A stretch of 54,720 nucleotides of DNA from Affinundibacterium seohonense (GTDB lineage: Bacteria > Pseudomonadota > Gammaproteobacteria > Burkholderiales > Burkholderiaceae_D), in contig NZ_JACOFW010000026.1 of the NCBI RefSeq assembly GCF_014284305.1, positions 1-54,720 on the forward strand, given 5' to 3'. Below, piece by piece: positions 28,052 to 36,073 of the stretch; within the stretch, counting starts at the first letter, position 1; every line of letters begins with the position of its first letter. A program made the translations under genes and the position numbers. The notes below the pieces were generated by a model. It was not told where the DNA came from. It worked only from the letters and a program-made list of their open reading frames with translations, and did no database searches.

Positions 28052-29887
28052 ATGTTTGTTGTCGGCATTTCCGCGTATTACCACGACAGTGCAGTGGCAC
28101 TGATACGTGATGGTGTCATCATTGCAGCGGCGCAAGAAGAACGTTTCACGCGTAAAAAACATGATGCCGCGTTTCCTAGCCAAGCCTTGCAATATTGTCT
28201 GGCACAGGCCGGGATACAAATGGACGACGTCGACTACGTCGCGTTTTACGATAAACCGTTTCTAAAATTTGAGCGCTTGCTGGAAACCTATCTAGCGTTC
28301 GCACCCAAAGGCTTTTCTTCATTTCGACTAGCTCTGCCAGTTTGGTTACGTGAAAAACTTTTTCTAAAAAACTTACTCGCAAAAGAGCTCAAGAATTTTT
28401 CCTCCAAGGTCAATTGGGAAGATAAATTACTATTCGGCGAACACCATGTCAGTCACGCGGCTAGTGCTTTCTATCCATCTCCATTTGAAGAAGCAGCGGT
28501 ATTAACACTAGATGGCGTCGGTGAATGGGCGACTAGTTCCTTGGCGATAGGTCGTGGTAAGAAACTAGAAGTCATTAAGGAAATACATTTCCCGCATTCC
28601 TTGGGCTTACTGTATTCGGCTTTCACTTATCATCTCGGTTTTAAAGTCAATTCGGGCGAATATAAAGTCATGGGACTGGCGCCATATGGCAGGCCAGTTT
28701 ATGTTGATACCATTTTTAAACACTTAATCGATGTTAAGCCCGATGGTTCCTTCCGTCTGGATATGAAGTACTTTGATTACTGCGCTGGCTTGACCATGAC
28801 CAATCGTCATTTTGGCGAACTGTTTCAACTCCCAGTACGCAAGGCAGAGCAAGAGTTAACGCAAGCCCATATGGATATGGCCGCCTCTTTGCAAGCAGCC
28901 ACGGAACAAGTGATCAGTCTATTAGTTGCAGGCGTCGCCAAAGAAACCGGTTTAAAGAATTTATGCCTCGCGGGTGGTGTTGCGCTCAATTGCGTCGCTA
29001 ATGGGAAGATTTTTAAAGATAAGCATTTCGATAATATTTGGGTACAACCTGCGGCAGGTGATGCCGGTGGTGCGCTAGGCGCGGCGCTTGCTGCCTATCA
29101 TGGCTACCTCGATCAAGAACGCAAACCTTGCACTGGATTTGATCACATGCAAGGCAGTTATCTTGGCCCAGATTTTGCGCAAAGCGATATCGAAAGTCGC
29201 CTCCGTGCGGCAGGTGCTGAATTTGAGGTATTGGATGAAGAAACACTCATCGCCACCTGCGCCAATGATCTGCAAATGGGCAACGCGCTAGGCTGGTTTC
29301 AAGGTCGCATGGAATTTGGCCCCAGAGCTTTGGGCGCTCGCTCCATTCTTGGTGATGCGCGCTCACCAGAGATGCAAAGCACACTCAATCTCAAAGTCAA
29401 ATTTCGCGAGTCTTTCCGCCCATTTGCACCTTCGATTTTGCGTGAAGACGTCAATACTTGGTTTGACTTCGATGCGGATAGTCCTTACATGCTGATGGTG
29501 GCAGAAGTCAAAGACAGTCAGAGAATAGCCACACCGGAGGCTGAGAAAGATTTGTTCGGCATCGACAAACTGAAAGTCGCGCGATCGACTATTCCTGCCG
29601 TCACGCATGTCGACTATTCAGCACGTCTGCAAACCGTCACAGCAGACACCAATCCACGCTACCACGCCTTGCTATCAAGTTTCAAGCAAATGACTGGCTG
29701 CCCAATTTTAGTCAATACGAGTTTTAACGTGCGTGGTGAACCTATCGTGAATACGCCAGAAGAAGCCTTTAAGTGCTTCATGGGAACGGATATTGAGCGC
29801 CTGGCGATCGGCAATTGTTATCTCAAAAAAGAAAAGCAAGACCCTGCCCTCAAAGTCAGCTACGAAAACGCGTTTGAACTCGATTAA
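28052..29887 (+). CDS. O-carbamoyltransferase, NodU/TobZ/SxtI type
   Basis: Members move the carbamoyl group of carbamoyl phosphate, through carbamoyl-AMP, to a hydroxyl on sugars or natural products. The 611-aa protein has an N-terminal Kae1-like ASKHA domain (GISAYYHDSAVALI at residue 5; EHHVSHAASAFYPSPF near 130 with its His cluster; TLDGVGEWAT) and a C-terminal YrdC-like domain (GRMEFGPRALGARSILGDAR near 425; SFRPFAPSIL; NTSFNVRGEPIV near 565). All are family hallmarks. The acceptor here is unknown; neighbours suggest a membrane or envelope glycan rather than a toxin. It is 6 nt after the DUF5989 gene and 13 nt before the SGNH gene, so one operon is likely. Confidence 0.94.
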   Translation: MFVVGISAYYHDSAVALIRDGVIIAAAQEERFTRKKHDAAFPSQALQYCLAQAGIQMDDVDYVAFYDKPFLKFERLLETYLAFAPKGFSSFRLALPVWLREKLFLKNLLAKELKNFSSKVNWEDKLLFGEHHVSHAASAFYPSPFEEAAVLTLDGVGEWATSSLAIGRGKKLEVIKEIHFPHSLGLLYSAFTYHLGFKVNSGEYKVMGLAPYGRPVYVDTIFKHLIDVKPDGSFRLDMKYFDYCAGLTMTNRHFGELFQLPVRKAEQELTQAHMDMAASLQAATEQVISLLVAGVAKETGLKNLCLAGGVALNCVANGKIFKDKHFDNIWVQPAAGDAGGALGAALAAYHGYLDQERKPCTGFDHMQGSYLGPDFAQSDIESRLRAAGAEFEVLDEETLIATCANDLQMGNALGWFQGRMEFGPRALGARSILGDARSPEMQSTLNLKVKFRESFRPFAPSILREDVNTWFDFDADSPYMLMVAEVKDSQRIATPEAEKDLFGIDKLKVARSTIPAVTHVDYSARLQTVTADTNPRYHALLSSFKQMTGCPILVNTSFNVRGEPIVNTPEEAFKCFMGTDIERLAIGNCYLKKEKQDPALKVSYENAFELD

Positions 29888-29900
29888 ATTACACTTCATC

Positions 29901-31106
29901 ATGAAACTCTTAAAAAATTTATTGTTATCGATCGTCTCCATCGCGGTAGTGCTCGGCATTGCCGAAACGGCTCTGCATTTCGCGAATTTTCCGGCGACAC
30001 CCAAACATGGTTGGAAATGGGATGAAAGCCCCTATCGTGGTCCGATGAATCAGCATGACCAGCACACCAATCAACTCGGTTTGCGTGGACAAAATATCGC
30101 CTACACGGATGACGACTTCGTCGTCGTACTGGTGGGTGATTCGCAAACCGAAGCGGGAACACAGGTGTTTGAAGATGTTCCTGAAGGGCTGCTAGAAAAA
30201 GCCATCAAAGCCCAGTCTGGTCGCGATAAAGTCAAAGTTTTTTCAGTGGCCTCTGCCGGCTGGGGACAAGATCAGCAACTACTTTGGCTGACAAAATATT
30301 TCGAAAAATATCGTGCTAATGCGGTTCTGGTATGGACAACACCAGTCAATGATTATTGGGAAAATACCTTTATCGATCGCAGCATCACGCTAGAAGCTGG
30401 CAAGCTAAAACCAACCTACACTTTGGACGGTGACAAACTCAAAGCGGTCATTCCAGCAAGTTTTGAATGGAAATTACGGACGCTCTTAGGCATCGCCTTG
30501 AGTGGTCAAGACCAAGGCAAAAAAAGCTCAATTGAACAGGTGCACTTAAACCAATGGCTAGCAAAATTGCCGTCCACCACCAGAGTCGCAACCGAGCCTG
30601 CAAGTTGCCCAAAAAATGAGGTGATTGAACAAGACGTCATCGAAGCCTATCGCAAAGGCGAACGTGCCTACACGATCGTGACCGAAGAGGATGTCGAAGG
30701 CGGGCGCAATCATTTTTCACCTTTTTTGAAAAACCTGTCGCCGCGTGAGCAATATTCGATCGACATCACGCATCGCCTGTTTCAAGAAATCGCGTCAGTT
30801 AGCCAACAACACGGTGCCAGCTTTAACATCGTACATACCTATCGAAATGATCTGGATGCATCATTTCGTGAAATACAATGTATCAAGAATTTAAAGACCA
30901 ACACGTATTTTGCTTATGACGGCTCGGATTGGTTACGCCACTTGAAAAAGACTACTTTAGCAAACCAACTCATTCCCCTCAAAATCGAGAGCGAAAAAGC
31001 CTTAAATGTACGTGAGGGAGATTGGCACTTTGGCAAAGAGGGAAATGAATTAGCGATGCAGGAGTTGGCAAAAGTCATCACGCAAAAATATTTAAGCAAG
31101 CCCTGA
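29901..31106 (+). CDS. SGNH-hydrolase-like membrane-anchored protein
   Basis: A 402-aa protein with an N-terminal hydrophobic segment (residues 5-25, signal anchor or signal peptide) and then an SGNH fold. Block I is VGDSQTE with Ser81, and block V is DWH with Asp374 and His376 near the C-terminus; these supply the catalytic triad. A bulky middle region of about 200 residues separates them. Such enzymes deacylate or transfer acyl groups on glycans or lipids. The ATG at 29901 is preferred over a frame that overlaps the carbamoyltransferase, because it starts the hydrophobic leader. As last gene of the SxtJ-DUF5989-carbamoyltransferase unit it may act on the same product. Confidence 0.75.
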   Translation: MKLLKNLLLSIVSIAVVLGIAETALHFANFPATPKHGWKWDESPYRGPMNQHDQHTNQLGLRGQNIAYTDDDFVVVLVGDSQTEAGTQVFEDVPEGLLEKAIKAQSGRDKVKVFSVASAGWGQDQQLLWLTKYFEKYRANAVLVWTTPVNDYWENTFIDRSITLEAGKLKPTYTLDGDKLKAVIPASFEWKLRTLLGIALSGQDQGKKSSIEQVHLNQWLAKLPSTTRVATEPASCPKNEVIEQDVIEAYRKGERAYTIVTEEDVEGGRNHFSPFLKNLSPREQYSIDITHRLFQEIASVSQQHGASFNIVHTYRNDLDASFREIQCIKNLKTNTYFAYDGSDWLRHLKKTTLANQLIPLKIESEKALNVREGDWHFGKEGNELAMQELAKVITQKYLSKP

Positions 31107-31146
31107 TCACGTTCGTCTTTTGCGGAAAAATAAAATCAAGGATTCC

Positions 31147-31218
31147 ATGCAAGAGTTGAAATTTGATGTATCCATCGATCGTCAAATGTTTGCTCTCAGT
31201 TTGGCGCTCGACTCCTGA
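31147..31218 (+). CDS. possible 23-aa ORF or gene remnant
   Basis: A short frame with AAGGA just upstream of its ATG encodes MQELKFDVSIDRQMFALSLALDS and stops. The opening resembles the first strand of an alpha/beta or SRPBCC-like protein, so it may be the stub of a truncated gene. There is no second evidence for expression. Confidence 0.2.
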   Translation: MQELKFDVSIDRQMFALSLALDS

Positions 31219-31286
31219 TGCGAGAGTTTGAGCGTTAAACAGACCAATTCAATCGAGAATTTCTGAATCAACTTGCTGAGGGAATG

Positions 31287-31718
31287 CTAAGGCTTAGATC
31301 CCGCCAAACGAAAGCCAAACACAAACCCAACACCAGCAATTCCCCACACTATTGCCGCCACAATCTCGAAGGTATTGCGCAAATTTGGGTGATTGATCAT
31401 CAACGGCCACAACACCAGCGCACGTAACAAACAGACGATTGCCATTCCCGCCAGCCCTGTGCGTAATAATGGCAAGCGCCGTAAGACACCAAGTGCGGAA
31501 AAGGCGTAGGCCGCGCAGATTGCCATTAAGCCGGCGATGACAAGAGCGCTGACGGGAGCGAGCCAGGTGCCGTCACGAGCTGATTGCACAACACTACGTG
31601 ATGCACCGAAATAAGCGTACCAACTGGCGCCACCGAAGACTGCTGCGATATGAATAACAACACCGATCAAGGCGATGATGCCAGCTAAGTAGATCCAAAT
31701 GGTTTGCGTCTTTTTCAT
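31287..31718 (-). CDS. small integral membrane protein, unknown function
   Basis: I do not recognise the family. The 143-aa product has four hydrophobic segments (near residues 8-28, 52-76, 84-108 and 117-136), with basic residues at both ends (KKT at the start, SKP at the end), and looks like a four-helix membrane protein. It follows the GFA-family gene by 38 nt on the same strand, so the two may be transcribed together with the nucleotidyltransferase gene upstream. Confidence 0.65.
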   Translation of the reverse strand: MKKTQTIWIYLAGIIALIGVVIHIAAVFGGASWYAYFGASRSVVQSARDGTWLAPVSALVIAGLMAICAAYAFSALGVLRRLPLLRTGLAGMAIVCLLRALVLWPLMINHPNLRNTFEIVAAIVWGIAGVGFVFGFRLAGSKP

Positions 31719-31757
31719 GTGTCTTTACTTTTTAACAAAAACACCGCGCAGTATAAA

Positions 31758-32156
31758 TCAAAACCAATAATCTGCAACACATTTTCCATCACGTGGAAAA
31801 TCATCAAAAGTATCAAGTCCATCAAAATGATCGATAGGAATCTGCGCCACGGCTTCTGGCTCTGCCAAACGTAAATTGACCGCAATACGACGGCGACCTT
31901 GTTCGTCTACTTGCAAGCCGCGCCAAAACGCCACGCAAGCACACTGAGGACAAAAATGAAATTCAAGTGCTTTGCCACGCACATAGGCTTTTGTTACACC
32001 ACTGACTTGAATGCCTTCATTCTCATAATCATAGGCCCACAGCACACCATAACGCCGACAGGCAGTGCAATTGCAAGCGGTCGCGCCATCTGGTTCGCCC
32101 GCAAAAGTCCAGTGAACTTCGCCACAGAGACAGGCGCCTTCGATCAAATTTGACAT
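31758..32156 (-). CDS. GFA-family zinc-binding protein
   Basis: The 132-aa protein is of the glutathione-dependent formaldehyde-activating (Gfa/CENP-V) family. The zinc ligands are present: CLCGEV at residue 9, CNCTAC near residue 28 and FCPQC near residue 67. Most members have unknown substrates and not all bind glutathione or formaldehyde. The ATG at 32156 has a strong AAGGAG site. A longer upstream frame overlapping the neighbouring nucleotidyltransferase gene is therefore not needed. Confidence 0.85.
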   Translation of the reverse strand: MSNLIEGACLCGEVHWTFAGEPDGATACNCTACRRYGVLWAYDYENEGIQVSGVTKAYVRGKALEFHFCPQCACVAFWRGLQVDEQGRRRIAVNLRLAEPEAVAQIPIDHFDGLDTFDDFPRDGKCVADYWF

Positions 32157-32182
32157 CGATGATCTCCTTAAAATGCCGTTGT

Positions 32183-32758
32183 TTAAATCGTTGTAGAACC
32201 CGACATCGCAGGGTCGTCTTCGAGGCTTAACCAAGGCCAACGTCGTTGATATGACTGTGCTTTTTGTTCGAATAAGAGTCGATGTGGTGTCAGTGGATTC
32301 ATCGCCAACACGCCCTGATACAAGATCTCAAAACCATTCGGCACATAGATTTCCTGCGGATTCATACCGACACAAGTCGAAGGAATTAGGAAACGATCAA
32401 TACCATCTTTAGCACTGGCAAGTTGGGGATAAGAATGTCCAAAATAAGACTCATACCATAAATGCACACGAGCTTGATTACAGACTTCCAGAGTGATATT
32501 CAGATCCTTGAAAAGCTTGCTCACTCGTTCTTGATTGGCTTGCTCTGACGCAGCTGAAAGATCATCAGGATCGTAATAAAAAATGTCGTAATCTTTGATG
32601 CCGAATGCTGGTTCTTGATTTGAAATGCGATTCCACACAGTTTGAAACAAACAACCAGCAACCAACCAGCTATCGGGCAATGCGAATGCGTCCCAGCGTG
32701 CCAGGATTTCCGCGTTATTGGGATTACTAAAAACGTCTTTGATGAATTGTTGTTTCAT
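32183..32758 (-). CDS. nucleotidyltransferase-family protein (NTP_transf_6-like)
   Basis: The 191-aa product resembles the NTP_transf_6/DUF925 group: WLVAGCLFQTVWN near residue 32, the acidic DYDIFYYDPDD block near 56-66, then a conserved RVHLWYESYFGHSYPQLASAKDGIDRF stretch. The DYD(I/L)FY motif is a probable metal-binding acidic site. The family's natural substrate is unknown. The ATG at 32758 is preferred over a TTG seven codons earlier. It sits 26 nt ahead of the GFA gene and follows the sensor kinase gene by 40 nt. Confidence 0.75.
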   Translation of the reverse strand: MKQQFIKDVFSNPNNAEILARWDAFALPDSWLVAGCLFQTVWNRISNQEPAFGIKDYDIFYYDPDDLSAASEQANQERVSKLFKDLNITLEVCNQARVHLWYESYFGHSYPQLASAKDGIDRFLIPSTCVGMNPQEIYVPNGFEILYQGVLAMNPLTPHRLLFEQKAQSYQRRWPWLSLEDDPAMSGSTTI

Positions 32759-32798
32759 GGATTCATCAGGAGCGTGCAAAGATTTGAAGACCGCACAT

Positions 32799-34328
32799 TC
32801 ATGTTCGTAATTCCACCGGTAATGTAATCAAAATACGTGTGCCCTCGCCCACTTGGCTTTGCAAATTAAACTCACCACCCCAGGCCAACACACGTTCGCG
32901 CATGCCGCTAATGCCGATGCCTGCTACCACTTGGTCTGGGTCAAAGCCGATCCCATCATCAAACACATTGATTGTTAGAGAGGATTTGTCTGCTCGCATT
33001 TGCAATGTAATATCAACATTCTTTGCCTGTGCGTGTTTCAAAATATTTGAACAAGCTTCTTGTACGATACGGTAGGCAGAGATGGCAAGGTCGGGATCTA
33101 ATTGGGCAAAATCTCCTTTTGATGCGAAATCGAAATGACAGTCTTCGTGCGCTGCATTATACAAACGTAGCATCTCTTCAATGGCGCCCTCTAAGCCTAG
33201 CATGTCCAAGACTTCGGGGCGCAGACGACGGACCAAATTTCTCCCATTGGCATACAAATCAAGGGCAAGTTTGACGACCGCTTTTGCTCGCTCCTGAATT
33301 TCTTGAAACACCGGCGTAAATCGTTCATCGCTTTCTGCTTTGGCAGCAATCTTGGCGATGCGTTCTGATTCTAAACGTACTGCGATCAAGGAGGCATTGA
33401 GTTCATCGTGAATTTCAATCGCGATACTTTGACGCTCGTTTTCGACAATCGCATTGACTTTGTGAATCAAGCGACGCTTTTCGGCATCGGCTTTGAGTGC
33501 GTCGTTGCGTGAGGCAATTAGCTCTTTGGTGCGTTCAGCGACGGTGTTTTCCAGATGCGTTTGCGACTGGTGGAGATTATGCGCCATCTCATTGATGGAG
33601 CTTTGTAATTCACCGATTTCGCCGCCGTGTGAAATACTAATTTGCGTCTCCGTGCGACCGGCACTAATGTCACGCAACGCGTCAATCGCCAAGTGTAAAG
33701 GTCGGGTAAGACCTTTTGATAAATACCATGCTAAGCAGGCACTCACTGACAATGCCAAAATAGACATCAAGAGCTCTATGGAGAAACGGTATTTTTGTTT
33801 ACTTAATAAATAGGTCTTGGTCATGATGACTCGCACATAGCCCAATACTGCCTGACTTTTTTCCTTGACTGGATCCACTTTATAGAATTCATCATGGGTT
33901 TCCGTGTGTAAGTTAACCCATACCATGTGACGCCGAATTGGCATTTCTACGTAGCGACTTTCCGGCTTGGCTCTACCTGCATTTTCTACGTGACTCAATT
34001 CTTTTTTATTCGCGTCGAAAATATCGATGCGATAAATACCGCGATCCGATTGAATCACGCCATAAATCATTTGTCGTATGCCTTGCATATTCCCTGCGAT
34101 GATGTTGTATTCCACACCATCAGCCAAGGCGGTGGTAATGGTTTTTGCGCGGGAATCTAATTCTTCTTCAACCTCTTTAAGACGAGCGTAGTAAGAATAC
34201 GCAATCAAGGAAAAAAATAGATAGACGACAGGAAAAACCGCTACCACCATCAAACGTGTGCGTATGCTCCAGTTGCGCCAATGCAGGATGCTGCTGATGA
34301 TCCCAGCTTTCTTGAGGGTCGGATTCAT
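32799..34328 (-). CDS. NarX-type sensor histidine kinase
   Basis: A 509-aa membrane kinase paired with the response regulator upstream. It has an N-terminal helix (about residues 25-48), a periplasmic sensor region of roughly 120 residues, a second helix (about 175-195), a HAMP domain and coiled coil, then a HisKA_3 dimerisation domain with the phospho-accepting His307 (IHDELNASL) and an HATPase with NILKHAQAK, DDGIGFD and GISGMRER. This domain set partners with LuxR-type regulators. Start at ATG 34328, 8 nt after the regulator stop. No ligand can be inferred for the sensor region. Confidence 0.92.
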   Translation of the reverse strand: MNPTLKKAGIISSILHWRNWSIRTRLMVVAVFPVVYLFFSLIAYSYYARLKEVEEELDSRAKTITTALADGVEYNIIAGNMQGIRQMIYGVIQSDRGIYRIDIFDANKKELSHVENAGRAKPESRYVEMPIRRHMVWVNLHTETHDEFYKVDPVKEKSQAVLGYVRVIMTKTYLLSKQKYRFSIELLMSILALSVSACLAWYLSKGLTRPLHLAIDALRDISAGRTETQISISHGGEIGELQSSINEMAHNLHQSQTHLENTVAERTKELIASRNDALKADAEKRRLIHKVNAIVENERQSIAIEIHDELNASLIAVRLESERIAKIAAKAESDERFTPVFQEIQERAKAVVKLALDLYANGRNLVRRLRPEVLDMLGLEGAIEEMLRLYNAAHEDCHFDFASKGDFAQLDPDLAISAYRIVQEACSNILKHAQAKNVDITLQMRADKSSLTINVFDDGIGFDPDQVVAGIGISGMRERVLAWGGEFNLQSQVGEGTRILITLPVELRT

Positions 34329-34335
34329 CTTGAAT

Positions 34336-34977
34336 TCAAGGCTCAATCAGGCCGTGTTTCATCGCCAACTTGGTAATTAGAGCGGGTCGATGTATGCCTA
34401 GTTTTTCTTTCACTGCCTGACTGATATTACTGATGGTTTTTTGTGAGAGATCGAGTTTTTCGGCGATCTCGACATTAGTTAAACCTTCTGCCATGAGTTT
34501 GAAAATTTCCAAACTACGTTCATCGAGCAAAGTTTGTGGCGAGGCATCGCCGCGCACAGATAAATTGGCTAAGCGCTCGGCGATTTGCGGCATGAAGTAA
34601 AGTTCGCCCTGACTTGCCCTTTGCACCGCCACCGCCAGATCAGCAGGATCGCAGTCTTTGGTGACAAAGGCTTTTGCACCTAAACGATAGGTTTCTTTGA
34701 TCAAGGCATCTTGATCGAATTGACTCAAAAATACGATCTGCGCATGCGGCTGCTTTTCGAGAATATGCTTTGCCGCATCTAAGCCGGTCATCTCCGCGCC
34801 GAAACGAATATCGAGCACCACCACATCCGGCTGCAGCGCGACATATTGCTCTACTGCTTCCTGCGGCGTTTTTGCTTGCCCCACCACATCCATGCCCTCA
34901 GCGGCTAATGACATGGCAAAGCCTGTCATCACAATTGGATGATCATCAGCCAGTAAAACCCGTATCGGCTTGGGCAT
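34336..34977 (-). CDS. NarL/FixJ-family response regulator
   Basis: The 213-aa protein has a receiver domain (LLADDHP; phospho-accepting Asp56 in VVVLDIRFG; Lys in FVTKDCDP) and a C-terminal LuxR-type helix-turn-helix (MAEGLTNVEIAEKLDLSQKTISNISQAVKEKL). It lies just before the kinase gene and divergent from the tonB-like gene. The ATG at 34977 starts the receiver directly; a TTG-initiated frame reaches 35043 but lacks family support. Two palindromes in the gap with tonB are candidate binding sites for this regulator. Confidence 0.93.
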   Translation of the reverse strand: MPKPIRVLLADDHPIVMTGFAMSLAAEGMDVVGQAKTPQEAVEQYVALQPDVVVLDIRFGAEMTGLDAAKHILEKQPHAQIVFLSQFDQDALIKETYRLGAKAFVTKDCDPADLAVAVQRASQGELYFMPQIAERLANLSVRGDASPQTLLDERSLEIFKLMAEGLTNVEIAEKLDLSQKTISNISQAVKEKLGIHRPALITKLAMKHGLIEP

Positions 34978-35106
34978 GTTTTCACGTTGATTTGTTACTA
35001 AGCCTTGATTAACCACTTTTTCTCCCAGTTTGATGTGACGCAAACATCAAAATACTCATTCATGGAACCCATTTTACTAGCAAATAGCAATTAATTTGAG
35101 ATTTAT

Positions 35107-35121
35107 TGCTAGTTACTAGTA
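35107..35121. promoter_or_regulatory. palindromic operator candidate 1
   Basis: TGCTAGTTACTAGTA contains CTAGTTACTAG, a perfect 11-nt palindrome about a central T. One position of the outer 15-nt symmetry is broken. A second copy lies 130 nt downstream and a half site (TTACTAGCA) at about 35074-35082. Confidence 0.6.
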
Positions 35122-35236
35122 ATTATTTCTACGCGAATGCATCTCGCTAAGTCATTGATTTATTGCATATAGTTGGCAAATAGAAGTCAATCGACTAGAT
35201 ACAAGTAAAAATAAGTTAAAAATTTTCCTTTTATTT

Positions 35237-35251
35237 TGCTAGTTACTAGCA
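35237..35251. promoter_or_regulatory. palindromic operator candidate 2
   Basis: TGCTAGTTACTAGCA is a perfect 15-nt palindrome containing the same 11-nt core as copy 1. A TATTAT box begins one base after it (35252-35257), so a bound regulator would sit next to or inside the probable tonB promoter. Confidence 0.65.
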
Positions 35252-35353
35252 TATTATATTTCCAACGATGAGCACAAAATGATTCATAAGCACATCGCCA
35301 TGTTGCCAGTAATGGCGGCTCTTACTTCCAAATTACGCAATCAGGAGTTCATC

Positions 35354-36022
35354 ATGACTACGCAAAGTTACGGACAAGCCCAGTATGAACAAGCACCAAA
35401 GAGAAAAATGTCTTCCCTATTGATTACTGGCGTATTGCATGCCCTTGCTTTGGGCTTAGGTTTGCAGGCGACGAATGTGATCGACATTCGCCCACCCACC
35501 ATCATTGAGCTGACCACCATCAAACCACCGGTCAAGACACCAGAACCAGAACCAAGCAAAGACTTACCGAAGACGTTACCGACCATACCTGTGATCCCGC
35601 CACCATTCGTAAGACAGGATCGCGATGATGTTCCTGTGATTACCGTGGCCGAAAAAGAAAAGGTCGAGCCAGGGAAGTTTGACCCCACACCACCGCCAAA
35701 CAATGGCGGTGGCAATGGCGAAGTTGCGGCACCTCGCGCACCCGTACATATCGCAGCGCGAGTCGACTCGAACGCCTGCGAAAAGCCAGACTATCCGGCT
35801 AACTCGCTTCGCATTGGTGAAGAAGGAACGGTCAACTTGGCAATGTTAATTGGCACCGATGGCCGAGTTTTAGAAAGCAAGGTAGAAAAATCCAGTGGCT
35901 CACGCGCACTCGATAAAGCAGCGATTCAAGGTTTGAGCTTATGCAAATTCAAACCTGGTTCGGTGGATGGTGTCGCCGAAAAATCTTGGGCCAAATTGCA
36001 ATATGTTTGGAGTATCAATTAA
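35354..36022 (+). CDS. TonB-like energy transducer
   Basis: The 222-aa protein has a short cytoplasmic N-terminus, a single membrane helix (about residues 20-40; SSLLITGVLHALALGLGL), a Pro/Glu/Lys-rich periplasmic spacer (about 48-115) and a C-terminal TonB domain (YPANSLRIGEEGTVNLAMLIGTDG, ending YVWSIN). TonB proteins pass proton-motive energy, with ExbB/ExbD, to outer-membrane receptors. No exbB/exbD is in the window. The ATG at 35354 has AGGAG 6 nt upstream; the longer frame at 35279 lacks this. It precedes the vWA lipoprotein gene by 51 nt. Confidence 0.88.
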   Translation: MTTQSYGQAQYEQAPKRKMSSLLITGVLHALALGLGLQATNVIDIRPPTIIELTTIKPPVKTPEPEPSKDLPKTLPTIPVIPPPFVRQDRDDVPVITVAEKEKVEPGKFDPTPPPNNGGGNGEVAAPRAPVHIAARVDSNACEKPDYPANSLRIGEEGTVNLAMLIGTDGRVLESKVEKSSGSRALDKAAIQGLSLCKFKPGSVDGVAEKSWAKLQYVWSIN

Positions 36023-36073
36023 CTATTCCGCAAAAATTGAATGTTTTTTCACCGTATTTATTCAGGAGTCATT

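Noticed and set aside
27388..29887. Saxitoxin biosynthesis genes
   Set aside because: Only the carbamoyltransferase-associated families are present. The polyketide-like starter, amidinotransferase and tailoring genes of sxt clusters are absent.
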